Shown piece by piece: positions 1 through 8,838 of a stretch of DNA of 64,000 nt. The notes beneath the pieces are model-generated. The model was given only the letters and a program-made list of their open reading frames with translations. It was not told where the DNA came from and did not search any database. Numbering within the stretch: position 1 is the stretch's first letter; each line of letters begins with the position of its first letter. Made by a program: the position numbers and the translations under genes. This DNA comes from JAFECT01 sp964432415 (GTDB taxonomy: Bacteria > Pseudomonadota > Alphaproteobacteria > Caulobacterales > Caulobacteraceae): assembly GCA_964432415.1 (NCBI GenBank), contig CAYSNW010000005.1, positions 41,457 through 105,456 on the forward strand. The letters are read 5' to 3'.

Positions 1-617
1 TCTACACCAACCCCATGTCCCGGGCCCGGATCGTGCGCTGGATGCTGGAGGAGGTGGGCCGGCCCTACCGCACCGAGGTGCTGGACTACGGCACGACCAT
101 GAAGGCGCCCGCCTACCTGGCGGTCAATCCGATGGGCAAGGTGCCGGCGATCAGCCACGGCGGCACGGTGGTCACCGAGGCCGGCGCCATCTGCGCCTAC
201 CTGGCCGACGCCTTCCCGGAGGCCGGCTTGGCGCCGGCGATCGGCGACACGGCGCGCGGGACCTATTTCCGCTGGATGTTCTTCGCCGCCGGGCCGGTGG
301 AGGCGGCGGTTACGGCCAGGTCCATGGGCTGGACCGCGCCGCCCGAGAAGAAGGGCATGCTGGGCTTCGGCTCCTACGAGGACGTCATGGACGCGCTGGA
401 GCTGGCCATCGGCGAGCGGGAATACCTGCTGGGCGACCGCTTCAGCGCCGCGGACGTCTATTTCGGCGCGCATATCGGCTGGGGGCTGATGTTCGGCTCC
501 ATCGAGAAGCGGCCGGCGTTCGAGCGCTATTCGGCGCGGCTGCAGGCGCGCCCCGCGGCGGTCAGGGCCCGCGAGATCGACGACGGCCTGATCGCGGCGG
601 CCAAGGCGGCGGGCTAG
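1..617 (+). CDS. Glutathione S-transferase family protein (5' partial)
   Basis: The reading frame is open to the first base of the window. It reads Y-T-N-P directly before the first ATG at 15, which is the usual GST beginning (LYTNPMSR). The gene therefore starts a few codons upstream and the ATG at 15 is internal. The N-terminal thioredoxin-like part holds the R-x-x-I-V-R-W helix and a VPA-I turn followed by TEAGAICAYLAD, the glutathione gamma-Glu binding loop (E-A/S). An all-helical C-terminal domain with the DRFSAADVYFG motif follows. About 200 residues are visible, near full family length. Substrate unknown. The family role in glutathione conjugation or reduction is well established. Confidence 0.85.
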   Translation, partial: YTNPMSRARIVRWMLEEVGRPYRTEVLDYGTTMKAPAYLAVNPMGKVPAISHGGTVVTEAGAICAYLADAFPEAGLAPAIGDTARGTYFRWMFFAAGPVEAAVTARSMGWTAPPEKKGMLGFGSYEDVMDALELAIGEREYLLGDRFSAADVYFGAHIGWGLMFGSIEKRPAFERYSARLQARPAAVRAREIDDGLIAAAKAAG

Positions 618-621
618 GCGC

Positions 622-1980
622 CTAGGGCTTCTTGCCTTCGTTCCAGGCCGGGACGAAGTCACTGTTCACCAGCCATTTCACCGGCTCGACGAACGAAGCG
701 ATCACCTCGTTCATGTAGGGGAAATCCACATGGGCGAGGTCGTCGCTGGCGTCGTGGTAGGTGGGCGTCACGGCCCAGCCGCTGACCGTGTGGGCGACCA
801 CCCCCTGCAGGGCCAGTTCGTAGTTGTCGGAGCGCGTGAAGAAGTTCTGCTCGGGATAGAAGTCGGGTTCGATTTTCGCGCCGTGCTGGGCAAGCGTCGG
901 GCCCAGGTTGGAGCGTTCCCAGCCGGTCATCATCAGGGCGTCGGGGTGCTTGGGATCCTTGGCCCCGATCATTTCGAACTCGAGGTTGGCCTTCAGGTCG
1001 GCCAGCGGTGTGGGCGTGTGGGAGCGGTAGAAGCTCGCGCCGAGACCCCCTTCCTCCTCACAGCCGAACAGGGCGAAATAGACCGTGCGCCTGGGCTTCG
1101 CGCCGGCTCCCAGCATGCGGGCGAATTCCAGCACCGCCGCCGTTCCCGACGCGTCGTCGTTGGCGCCGTGGAAGATCACGCCGCCCCGCACGCCGAGATG
1201 ATCGTAGTGGGCGCTCAGCAGCACCGCCTGCTGATCGGCGTCCGGCGCCGTGCCATGGATGACGCCCACCACATTGTTGGTGATGCGCACCATCGGGGGC
1301 GCATAGGTCGCCTCGAAGCTGATGGGGCTGCCGCCCGCCAGGGCGCGTAGCGGCGCCAGCGCCTCCGGCCTGACCACCAGGGTGAAGCCGCGGCTGGAAC
1401 TCATCCTGCGGCCCTCGACCCCGACGACCTTGGTTTCGCTCCCGGCCGACACGGCGATCTCGTCCCAGTGTTCGATGATCGGCCCGAAGGCGGGCACGAT
1501 CACCAGGGCCGCACCCTTGCTGATCAGAGCGCGCCGCACGCCATCGTCGAACATGGGCACGTCGTAGAACACCACCTTGCCCTTCAAATCCGCCGGCGCC
1601 TTGGCAGGATCGGTGACGACGACCAGCTCGCCTTGGGCGGGGTGGACCCGGCCCAGCGCCGCAATCTCCTTGCCGACCGTCCAATGCACGCCCCCGGCGC
1701 TCAGCACGGCCGGCGCCGCGAGCACGGTGGTGTCGAGCTCCACCGGCTGCAGGTAGCCGTCCTTGAAGGCGGGCGCCGCGCCATAGCGCTTCAGTTCTCC
1801 GGCGATGTAGTCAGCTGCGGCATGTTCGTCCTGCGTCCCGCACTTGCGCCCTTTGAACGTGTCGTCGGCCAGGTGGGCCATGGTGGCCTTCACGCAGTCG
1901 GCGCAGACCGGCGCCGCGGCCATGGCCGCCGGCGGACAGGCCAGCGCCAGGGCGGCCATCAGGGCGAAAAGGGTACGCAT
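622..1980 (-). CDS. M28 family zinc metallopeptidase, exported
   Basis: 452 residues with a cleavable signal peptide at the N terminus (MRTLFALMAALALACPPAAMAA). The M28 zinc ligands are visible: AHYDHLG, then GANDDASGTAAVLEF (bridging Asp) and the EEEG catalytic/ligand glutamates, with a late histidine in PTYHDASDD. A protease-associated type insert lies between the leader and the catalytic part. It is probably a periplasmic aminopeptidase. It ends 4 nt from the convergent GST gene. The upstream region carries the terminator of the preceding CAP gene. Exact substrate is not deducible. Confidence 0.85.
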   Translation of the reverse strand: MRTLFALMAALALACPPAAMAAAPVCADCVKATMAHLADDTFKGRKCGTQDEHAAADYIAGELKRYGAAPAFKDGYLQPVELDTTVLAAPAVLSAGGVHWTVGKEIAALGRVHPAQGELVVVTDPAKAPADLKGKVVFYDVPMFDDGVRRALISKGAALVIVPAFGPIIEHWDEIAVSAGSETKVVGVEGRRMSSSRGFTLVVRPEALAPLRALAGGSPISFEATYAPPMVRITNNVVGVIHGTAPDADQQAVLLSAHYDHLGVRGGVIFHGANDDASGTAAVLEFARMLGAGAKPRRTVYFALFGCEEEGGLGASFYRSHTPTPLADLKANLEFEMIGAKDPKHPDALMMTGWERSNLGPTLAQHGAKIEPDFYPEQNFFTRSDNYELALQGVVAHTVSGWAVTPTYHDASDDLAHVDFPYMNEVIASFVEPVKWLVNSDFVPAWNEGKKP

Positions 1981-1993
1981 CGAACGCCATTTC

Positions 1994-2018
1994 TCAAAAA
2001 TCGGCGCACAATTGCGCC
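1994..2018 (-). terminator. Rho-independent terminator of the CAP-domain gene
   Basis: On the minus strand a GGCGCA/TGCGCC stem with a 4-nt loop (2018 down to 2003) is followed by GATTTTTG, giving a five-base U run. It sits about 50 nt after the CAP gene stop and just before the M28 gene start, so it separates the two transcripts. Confidence 0.65.
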
Positions 2019-2065
2019 AAAGCTCAGGCGAAAAGAGCCGGGATCAGCGCCGGTGACAAGGGGCA

Positions 2066-2581
2066 TCAGTACGCTTGCTGGCCGATCACATTGCCCGGCG
2101 GGCTGTAGCGGCAGACCAGGTAGTCCATGCCCCCGCCGCTGGCGAGGCCGCAGCCGACCTCGGTGGTCTCGCGCCAGACCATCTGGCTGTAGTGGCCGAT
2201 GTCGTGCCAGGAGCCGGTGCGGCTGACATTGGGGAAGACGCCGGGGCGGTACAGGCGCCCCTCGTCCGACCAGAAGCCGACCAGGGCGTCGAGGCCGAAG
2301 TAGCCCGCCGTGCCGGTCGCCAGGTTCTCGCCCTGGCCTGGACGGGCGGCGTTGTCGGAGTGGCGCATCTCACCGATCTCCGCGAGGTGGCGGGCCCAGC
2401 TGGCCGCTTCCTCGGCCAGGTCGGCGTTCCAGCTCAGGGCCGGCACGCCCACCGCGGCGCGCGCCCGGTTGTGGGCGTCGAGAATTCGCGCCACGAAGGG
2501 ATCACGCGACGCGGGCTGCGCGACGGCGCTCGGCGCGGCGAGAACGGCGGCGACGATCAGCAGGGCGCGAAGGCCTGTCAT
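2066..2581 (-). CDS. CAP-domain (SCP/PR-1 family) secreted protein
   Basis: 171 residues. Signal peptide MTGLRALLIVAAVLAAPSAVA then a single CAP domain. Visible family motifs are LDAHNRARAAVGVPAL (CAP His), HSDN, GENLA, the WxDE-type stretch FWSDE, and GHYSQMVWRETTEVGCG, the CAP signature with the second His and Glu. An in-frame ATG lies 7 codons upstream (2602). The start at 2581 gives the best signal peptide and has GGAGG about 14 nt upstream. Function in bacteria is poorly defined, probably an extracytoplasmic sterol- or protein-binding or hydrolase-like role. It is transcribed divergently from deoB. Confidence 0.8.
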   Translation of the reverse strand: MTGLRALLIVAAVLAAPSAVAQPASRDPFVARILDAHNRARAAVGVPALSWNADLAEEAASWARHLAEIGEMRHSDNAARPGQGENLATGTAGYFGLDALVGFWSDEGRLYRPGVFPNVSRTGSWHDIGHYSQMVWRETTEVGCGLASGGGMDYLVCRYSPPGNVIGQQAY

Positions 2582-2695
2582 GCCCGTTTTCTGGACCTCC
2601 ATGGCGACCAGAATGGGGCGAAGGAGACGCCCCCGAGGTTGCCCCCATGCCCCCGACCGTGATTTACAGCGTTTTTGACGAGGAGCAGCGCGAAC

Positions 2696-3904
2696 ATGCG
2701 CGCCATTCTGTGTGTGCTGGACTCGCTGGGCATCGGCTCGGCCGACAGCGCCAGACCCGAGGACCAGGGCGCCAACACCTTCGGCCATGTGGCGATCGCC
2801 GCCGCGCGCGGCGAGGCGGACCGCGAGGGTCTGCGCTCGGGCCCGCTGGTGATGCCGAACCTTGCACGCACAGGCCTTTCCCTGGCCTGCGAGGCCGCCT
2901 CGGGCACGCCGCTTCCGGTGGCCAGACCCGATCGGGTGGACGGCCTTTACGGATTCGCGGCCGAGGTCAGCTGGGGCAAGGACACCCCGTCCGGCCACTG
3001 GGAGATGCTGGGCCTGCCGGTCGAGTACGACTGGGGCTACTTCCCCAAGCTGAACTCCTTCCCGCCGGAACTGCTCCGTGACCTGATCGAAAAGGCCGGG
3101 CTTCCGGGCGTCCTCGGCAACGCCCATGCCTCGGGCACCGAGGTGATCAAGACCTTCGGCGAGGAGCACATCCGCACCGGCAAGCCGATCGTCTACACCT
3201 CCGCCGATTCCGTGTTCCAGATCGCCGCCCACGAGACCCATTTCGGCCTGGAGCGGCTGTACGAGGTCTGCCTGGTCGCGCGCGATCTGGTCGACGCCTA
3301 CAATGTCGGGCGGGTGATCGCGCGGCCCTTCGTGGGCGAGAGCGCCGAGACCTTCAAGCGCACCACCAACCGCAAGGACTATGCGACGCCGCCATCGCGC
3401 CCGACCCTGATGGACATGGCCAAGGCGGCCGGGCGCGAGGTGATCGCCATCGGCAAGATCGACGACATCTTCGCCCACTCCGGCGTCACCCGGAAGGTCA
3501 AGGGCGGCTACAACGACACCATCTTCGACGCGGTGAACGCCGAGCTGAAGGATGCGCCCGACGGGTCGCTGATCGTCGCCAATTTCAACGATTTCGACAC
3601 CCTGTACGGCCACCGCCGCGACGTGGCGGGCTATGCCTCCGCCATCGAACACTTCGACCGGCGTTTTCCTGAAATCCTCAGTGGGATGCGCGAAGGCGAC
3701 CTGCTGGTCCTGTCGGCCGACCATGGCTGCGACCCGACCTGGCCGGGCTCCGACCACACCCGCGAATATGTGCCCGTCATCGCTCTGGGCTCGGGTGTGA
3801 CGCCCGGACCGCTCGGACGGCGCGAGACCTTCGCCGACATCGGCGCGAGCCTTTCGAAACACCTGGGCCTGGAGCCCCTCCAGCACGGCGCCTCGTTCCT
3901 GTAG
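2696..3904 (+). CDS. deoB: Phosphopentomutase DeoB
   Basis: 402 residues from the ATG at 2696, chosen because AGGAG lies 10 nt upstream; an upstream TTG lacks this. Alkaline-phosphatase superfamily metalloenzyme with two Mn-binding clusters: the N-terminal CVLDSLGIGSADSA (first Asp ligand, with D-S-x-G-I-G) and C-terminal LSADHGCDPTWPGSDHTREYVPV (Asp-His and His ligands). The central cap region carries SADSVFQIAAHE. It interconverts (deoxy)ribose 1-phosphate and 5-phosphate. First gene of a deoB-deoC-ALDH cluster; deoC starts 20 nt downstream. Confidence 0.96.
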   Translation: MRAILCVLDSLGIGSADSARPEDQGANTFGHVAIAAARGEADREGLRSGPLVMPNLARTGLSLACEAASGTPLPVARPDRVDGLYGFAAEVSWGKDTPSGHWEMLGLPVEYDWGYFPKLNSFPPELLRDLIEKAGLPGVLGNAHASGTEVIKTFGEEHIRTGKPIVYTSADSVFQIAAHETHFGLERLYEVCLVARDLVDAYNVGRVIARPFVGESAETFKRTTNRKDYATPPSRPTLMDMAKAAGREVIAIGKIDDIFAHSGVTRKVKGGYNDTIFDAVNAELKDAPDGSLIVANFNDFDTLYGHRRDVAGYASAIEHFDRRFPEILSGMREGDLLVLSADHGCDPTWPGSDHTREYVPVIALGSGVTPGPLGRRETFADIGASLSKHLGLEPLQHGASFL

Positions 3905-3924
3905 AACGCGCCGGGAGAGATGAG

Positions 3925-4953
3925 ATGAAGATCGTACCGTTCGACGAGAAAGACCGGCAGGCCCAGAGCGGGGATAAGACCCCCGAGGCGCCGCGCCACA
4001 ACGAGCCCGAACGCAATCCGGGCGTGCCCTTCGACGCCGGCTGGGTCGACAGCATCCGGATCAACCGCAGCGCCGTGGAGCGCCGCACCGACTCCTTAGG
4101 CGGACGCCGCACGGTCAAGAAGGACTGGCAGGCGGCCTGGCTGCTGCACGCCATCACCTGCATGGACCTGACCTCGCTGGCCGGCGACGACACCCCGGGG
4201 CGGATCGAACGCCTGTGCGCCAAGGCCAGGGCGCCCGTGCGCCAGGATCTGCTGGACGCGCTGGGCGTGGGTCACCTGAACCTGAAGGTCGGGGCGGTCT
4301 GCTGCTACCACGAGATGGTGGAAACCGCCGTCAAGGCCCTGAAAGGCAGCGGCATTCCGGTCGCTGCCGTCTCCACCGGCTTCCCGGCCGGCCTGGCGCC
4401 GCTGAAGACCCGCCTCGCGGAGATCGAGGCCTCGGTCGCGGCCGGCGCCATGGAGATCGACATCGTCATCTCGCGACGCCACGTGCTCACCGCCGACTGG
4501 GAGGCGCTCTACGACGAGGTCCAGGCCTTCCGCGAAGCCTGCGGCCCGGCTCATCTGAAGGCGATCATCGCCACGGGCGAGCTGGGTTCGGCGGACAAGG
4601 TCGGCAAGGCGTCCACCGTCTGCATGATGGCGGGCTCGGACTTCATCAAGACCTCCACCGGCATGGAAGCGGTCAACGCCACCATGCCCGTCAGCCTGAT
4701 CATGGTCAGAGCCATCCGCGACTACTACGAGCGCACCGGCTGGCAGGTCGGCTTCAAGCCCGCAGGCGGCATCGCCCAGGCCAAGCAGGCGCTGGCCTAT
4801 CTCACCCTGATGAAGGAGGAACTGGGCGACGCCTGGCTCAGCCCGCACCTGTTCCGCATGGGCGCCTCGCGCCTGCTTGGTGACATCGAACGCCAGCTCG
4901 AGCACCACCTCACCGGCCGCTACTCGGCCGCCAACCGCCATCCGATGGGCTGA
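3925..4953 (+). CDS. deoC: Deoxyribose-phosphate aldolase DeoC
   Basis: 342 residues, TIM-barrel class I aldolase that splits deoxyribose 5-phosphate into glyceraldehyde 3-phosphate and acetaldehyde. The Schiff-base lysine is in SDFIKTSTG (K242), the proton-relay lysine in VGFKPAGGI (K278), and another conserved lysine in LKAIIATGE (K212). GAMEIDIVI supplies the acidic residue. It has an N-terminal extension of roughly 70 residues compared with E. coli DeoC, with charged low-complexity sequence. The start is supported by GGGAGAGATGAG just upstream. Operon with deoB; the ALDH gene begins 12 nt after its stop. Confidence 0.95.
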   Translation: MKIVPFDEKDRQAQSGDKTPEAPRHNEPERNPGVPFDAGWVDSIRINRSAVERRTDSLGGRRTVKKDWQAAWLLHAITCMDLTSLAGDDTPGRIERLCAKARAPVRQDLLDALGVGHLNLKVGAVCCYHEMVETAVKALKGSGIPVAAVSTGFPAGLAPLKTRLAEIEASVAAGAMEIDIVISRRHVLTADWEALYDEVQAFREACGPAHLKAIIATGELGSADKVGKASTVCMMAGSDFIKTSTGMEAVNATMPVSLIMVRAIRDYYERTGWQVGFKPAGGIAQAKQALAYLTLMKEELGDAWLSPHLFRMGASRLLGDIERQLEHHLTGRYSAANRHPMG

Positions 4954-4964
4954 GGCGAACACGC

Positions 4965-7346
4965 ATGAACCGCATCGCCGAGATCTTCCAGACCATGGAA
5001 TACGGTCCCGCCCCCGAGGCCTCCGACAAGGTCCGCGCCTGGCTGGCCGGCCACGCCGACGGCATCGGCCTCTACATCGACGGAAAATGGTCGCCGCCGG
5101 AGAGCGGCAAGTACTTTGAGGCCCGCAGCCCCGCCGACGACAGCTTCCTGGCCAAGGTCGCCCACGGCTCGGCCGCCGACATCGACCGGGCGGTTCAGGC
5201 CGCGAAGGCGGCGCTGCCCAAGTGGTTGAAGACCTCGGGCCATCAGCGCGCCCGGGTGCTCTACGCCATCGCGCGGCTGGTGCAGAAGACCAGCCGTTTC
5301 CTGGCGGTGCTGGAGAGCCTGGACAACGGCAAGCCCATCCGCGAGACGCGTGACATCGACGTGCCGCTGGTAGCGCGTCACTTCTACTACAACGCCGGCT
5401 GGGCCCAGCTTCTCGACCGCGAGGCGCCCGACCGCGAGCCGGTGGGCGTGGTGGGCCAGGTCATTCCCTGGAACTTCCCGCTCCTGATGCTGGCCTGGAA
5501 GATCGCCCCGGCGCTCGCCTGCGGCAACACCGTGGTGCTCAAGCCCGCCGACCACACCAGCCTGACCGCGCTCTATTTCGCCGAGCTCTGCGAAGAGGCT
5601 GGCGTGCCGCCGGGCGTGATCAACATCGTCACCGGCGCCGGCGACACCGGCCAGGCCCTGGTCGACCATCCGGACGTGGCCAAGCTGGCCTTTACCGGCT
5701 CCACCGGCGTTGGACGTCTGATCCGCGAGCGCACCGCGGGCTCCGGCAAGAAGCTGACCATGGAACTCGGCGGCAAGTCGCCGTTCATCGTGCTGGAGGA
5801 CGCCGACCTCGACGGCGCGGTCGAAGGCCTGGTCGACGCCATCTGGTTCAACCAGGGCGAGGTCTGCTGCGCCGGATCGAGATTGCTCGTCGAAGAGGGG
5901 GCTGCGGACAGGCTGATCGCCAAGATCAAGACCCGCCTGTCGAAGTTCCGAATCGGCGATCCGCTCGACAAGGCCATCGACATGGGCTCGCTCGCCGCGC
6001 CCATCCAGAAGACGCGCGTCACCGCCCTGGTCAAACAGGCCGCAGACGAGGGCGCTACGGTGTGGCAGCCGGACGTGTCCTGCCCGATCACCGGCAGCTT
6101 CTTCCCGCCGACCCTGCTGACGGACGTGGGCACCTCCAACATCGCCTGGCGCGAGGAGATCTTCGGGCCCGTCCTTTCGGTCATGACCTTCCGCTCGCTC
6201 ACCGAGGCGGCCCAGCTGGCCAACAACTCCCGTTACGGCCTGGCCGCGGCGGTCTGGTCGGAGAACATCAACCGGGCCCTGGAGCTGGCGGGCGAGATCA
6301 AGGCCGGGGTGGTCTGGGTCAACACCGCCAACCAGTTCGACGCCGCCTGTCCCTTCGGCGGTTACCGCGAGTCCGGCTTTGGCCGTGAGGGCGGGCGCGA
6401 GGGGCTGGAGGAGTACCTGAAGCCGAAGAACGAGTGGCTGGCCAAGGGCGAGGTGATCCTGCCCGAGCCCAAGCGCTCCGACGCCAAGGTCCCGTCCCAC
6501 GGCATCGACCGCACGCCCAAGAACTACATCGGCGGCAAGCAGACCCGCCCCGATGGCGCCAACACCCTGGAGGTGCTGGACCACAAGGGCCGGCTGGCCG
6601 GGCGCGTGGGCGAAGGCAACCGCAAGGACATCCGCGACGCCGTCGAGCACGCCTTCAACGCGGCGTCGTGGGAGCGCACCGCCGCTCACGGCCGGGCCCA
6701 GATTCTCTACTACCTGGCCGAAAACCTCGATGTGCGGGCCGAGGAGTTCGCCGACCGGCTGCACGGCCTGACGGGTGTGTCCAAGGGCGAGGCCGAAAAG
6801 GAGGTCGCCACCTCCATCGAGCGTCTGTTCGCCTACGCCGCCTGGGCCGACAAGTACGAGGCGCGGGTGCATTCGCCGCCCTCGCGCCAGCTGGCGGTCA
6901 GCGTGCATGAGCCCATCGGCATCATGGGCCTCGTCTGCCCGGACACTCACCCGCTGCTGGCGCTGATCTCGCTGATCGGCCCCGCCGTGGCCATGGGCAA
7001 CCGCGTCGTGGTCATCCCTTCCCAGCGCTACCCGCTGCTGGCCACCGACCTCTATCAGGTGCTGGAGACCTCCGACGTCCCGAACGGGGTGATCAACATC
7101 GTCACCGGCGAGCGCGACCTGCTGGCCAAGGTCCTGGCCCAACACGATCAGGTCGACGCCATCTGGTACCACGGCTCGGCCGAGGGCTGCCGCATGGTCG
7201 AGGCCGCGTCCACGGGCAACCTCAAGCGCACCTGGGTCAACGACGGCAAGGCGCGCGACTGGTATTCGCCGGTCACCGGCGAAGGCCAGCAGTTCCTGCA
7301 CAACGCCACCCAGGTGAAGACGATCTGGGTGCCGTACGGCGGGTGA
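4965..7346 (+). CDS. Aldehyde dehydrogenase with second ALDH-like domain (ALDH16 type)
   Basis: 793 residues containing two ALDH-like units. The first (about 35-500) is complete: VIPWNFP, FTGSTGVG Rossmann loop, ELGGKSP with general-base Glu267, and GEVCCAGSR with catalytic Cys301. The second (about 520-780) keeps an ALDH beginning, Rossmann-like GVINIVTGE and a terminal tail but has no ELGGK and no catalytic Cys motif, so it is a pseudo-domain. This architecture is that of ALDH16. Its place directly after deoC suggests that it oxidises acetaldehyde released by DeoC (inference). Confidence 0.9.
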   Translation: MNRIAEIFQTMEYGPAPEASDKVRAWLAGHADGIGLYIDGKWSPPESGKYFEARSPADDSFLAKVAHGSAADIDRAVQAAKAALPKWLKTSGHQRARVLYAIARLVQKTSRFLAVLESLDNGKPIRETRDIDVPLVARHFYYNAGWAQLLDREAPDREPVGVVGQVIPWNFPLLMLAWKIAPALACGNTVVLKPADHTSLTALYFAELCEEAGVPPGVINIVTGAGDTGQALVDHPDVAKLAFTGSTGVGRLIRERTAGSGKKLTMELGGKSPFIVLEDADLDGAVEGLVDAIWFNQGEVCCAGSRLLVEEGAADRLIAKIKTRLSKFRIGDPLDKAIDMGSLAAPIQKTRVTALVKQAADEGATVWQPDVSCPITGSFFPPTLLTDVGTSNIAWREEIFGPVLSVMTFRSLTEAAQLANNSRYGLAAAVWSENINRALELAGEIKAGVVWVNTANQFDAACPFGGYRESGFGREGGREGLEEYLKPKNEWLAKGEVILPEPKRSDAKVPSHGIDRTPKNYIGGKQTRPDGANTLEVLDHKGRLAGRVGEGNRKDIRDAVEHAFNAASWERTAAHGRAQILYYLAENLDVRAEEFADRLHGLTGVSKGEAEKEVATSIERLFAYAAWADKYEARVHSPPSRQLAVSVHEPIGIMGLVCPDTHPLLALISLIGPAVAMGNRVVVIPSQRYPLLATDLYQVLETSDVPNGVINIVTGERDLLAKVLAQHDQVDAIWYHGSAEGCRMVEAASTGNLKRTWVNDGKARDWYSPVTGEGQQFLHNATQVKTIWVPYGG

Positions 7347-7355
7347 GGCCTGAAG

Positions 7356-7373
7356 GCGCGGCTCTGGCCGCGC
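7356..7373. terminator. Hairpin between convergent ALDH and NUDIX genes
   Basis: Seven-base arms GCGCGGC and GCCGCGC around a 4-nt loop fill most of the 28-nt gap between two convergent stop codons. No U run follows on either strand, so intrinsic termination is uncertain. Confidence 0.4.
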
Positions 7374-7374
7374 G

Positions 7375-7821
7375 TCAGTTCGCCTTGCTGCGCGCGAAGG
7401 CCAGGATCAGGGCCTTGAGTTCCGGCTCGTCCACCGCGTCGGCGGCGGCCTGGGGCGTGAACCACTGGCGGGTGCGCTGGTTCTTCTCCGGCCACTTCTT
7501 TCGCTCGCGGCGGACCTCCAGCGGGAAGACCTCGACCAGGACGGCGACCTCGATGCCGCGCTTCAGGCGCTTCTGGTAGGGGTAGTGGCCGATGGCGACC
7601 GCATCGATCAGGCCCTGGATGCCGCCTTCCTCGAGCGCCTCGCGCGCGGCGGCCGCGTGCGGTTCGCGCCGCTGCATGGGCCAGCCCTTGGGGATGACCC
7701 AGCGCCTGGTCTCGCGCGAGGAGACCAGCAGGATCTCGACGCCCTCAGCGCCGCGCCGCCAGGGCAGGGCGGCGTACTGGACGGCGGGTGTGTGAGCCTC
7801 GGGGGGGCGCAAGGGCTTCAT
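7375..7821 (-). CDS. NUDIX hydrolase (DIPP-like)
   Basis: 148 residues from the ATG at 7821, one base after the pit stop codon; a longer frame exists upstream but runs into pit. The NUDIX box is the IPKGWPMQRREPHAAAAREA stretch followed by LEEGG. The usual first Glu of G-x5-E is Arg, a feature of the diphosphoinositol-polyphosphate-phosphohydrolase-like bacterial group whose box begins PKGWP. It likely hydrolyses a phosphorylated small molecule or polyphosphate-type substrate. Co-transcription with Pit/DUF47 would suit a link to phosphate metabolism (inference). Confidence 0.8.
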   Translation of the reverse strand: MKPLRPPEAHTPAVQYAALPWRRGAEGVEILLVSSRETRRWVIPKGWPMQRREPHAAAAREALEEGGIQGLIDAVAIGHYPYQKRLKRGIEVAVLVEVFPLEVRRERKKWPEKNQRTRQWFTPQAAADAVDEPELKALILAFARSKAN

Positions 7822-7822
7822 C

Positions 7823-8824
7823 TCAGCGCATCCACAGGCCGGCGAACAGGCAGGCGCCCGCGCCAATCAGGGCCGCCGCCGGCATGGTGATCACCCAGGC
7901 CCAGACGATGGAGGTGGCCACGTTCCAGCGCACCGCGCCCACCCGCTTGGCCGCGCCCACGCCCACGATGGCGCCGGTGATGGTGTGGGTCGTCGAGACC
8001 GGGATGCCGAGGTTGGTGAACAGGAACAGGGTCATCGCCCCGCCGGTCTCGGCGCAGAAGCCCTGCATCGGGGTCAGGCGGGTGATCTTGGAGCCCATGG
8101 TGTGGACGATACGCCAGCCGCCGAACAGGGTTCCCAGCGCCATGGCCGCCTGGCAGGCCAGCACCACCCACAGCGGCACGTGGAAGGAGCCCTTCAGCAG
8201 GCCATGGGCGTAGAGCAGGACGGTGATCACCCCCATGGTCTTCTGGGCGTCGTTGCCGCCGTGACCCAGGGAATAGAGCGAGGCGGAGACGAACTGCAGC
8301 TTGCGGAAAATCCGGTCGGCGAAGGCCGGGTGGGATTTGACGAACAGCCAGGACACCACCAGCACCAGCAGCAGCGCCAGCAGGAAGCCCAGGGCCGGGG
8401 AGACCACGATGGCGCCGATGGTCTTGCCCACCCCGTCCAGCACCACTGCCTTAAAGCCGGCCTTGGCGACGCCCGCCCCGATCAGCCCGCCGACCAGGGC
8501 GTGGGAGGAGGAGGAGGGAATGCCGGCCAGCCAGGTCAGGACGTTCCAGACGATGGCGCCCACCAGGGCGCCGAAGATCACCTGATCGCTGACGATGTGC
8601 GGGTCGATGATCCCCTTGCCGACGGTGCTGGCAACGTGCTGTCCGAAGACCAGGAAGGCCACGAAATTGAAGAAGGCCGCCCAGAACACGGCGTAGCGCG
8701 CCGGAAGCACCCGGGTCGAGACGATGGTGGCGATCGAGTTGGCGGCGTCGTGCAGCCCGTTCAGGAAGTCGAACGCCAGCGCCGTGATGATCAGCAGGAT
8801 GAGAAGGAGGGTGACGCCGTCCAA
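7823..8824 (-). CDS. Inorganic phosphate transporter, PiT family
   Basis: 333 residues, TTG start. Polytopic membrane protein with two copies of the Pit signature: FDFLNGLHDAANSIATIVSTR near the N terminus (with Asn and Asp of the Na/H-phosphate site) and GHGGNDAQKTMGVI in the second half. GIPSSSSHALVGGL and GIPVSTTHTITGAIVG are the two conserved re-entrant Ser/Thr-His motifs. Function: low-affinity symport of phosphate (possibly metal-phosphate) across the inner membrane. It lies 14 nt after the DUF47 gene, the standard Pit accessory arrangement. Confidence 0.92.
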   Translation of the reverse strand: MDGVTLLLILLIITALAFDFLNGLHDAANSIATIVSTRVLPARYAVFWAAFFNFVAFLVFGQHVASTVGKGIIDPHIVSDQVIFGALVGAIVWNVLTWLAGIPSSSSHALVGGLIGAGVAKAGFKAVVLDGVGKTIGAIVVSPALGFLLALLLVLVVSWLFVKSHPAFADRIFRKLQFVSASLYSLGHGGNDAQKTMGVITVLLYAHGLLKGSFHVPLWVVLACQAAMALGTLFGGWRIVHTMGSKITRLTPMQGFCAETGGAMTLFLFTNLGIPVSTTHTITGAIVGVGAAKRVGAVRWNVATSIVWAWVITMPAAALIGAGACLFAGLWMR

Positions 8825-8838
8825 GACCCCGTCCCCGC

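Noticed and set aside
2066..3886. 606-codon minus-strand frame running from deoB into the CAP gene
   Set aside because: Only the last 171 codons have a signal peptide and CAP motifs; the rest is antisense to deoB and unlike protein.
4920..7301. 793-codon open frame on the minus strand opposite the ALDH gene
   Set aside because: Low-complexity Gly/Arg/His/Leu composition, no domain, and the plus strand carries a clear ALDH16; a GC-rich shadow frame.
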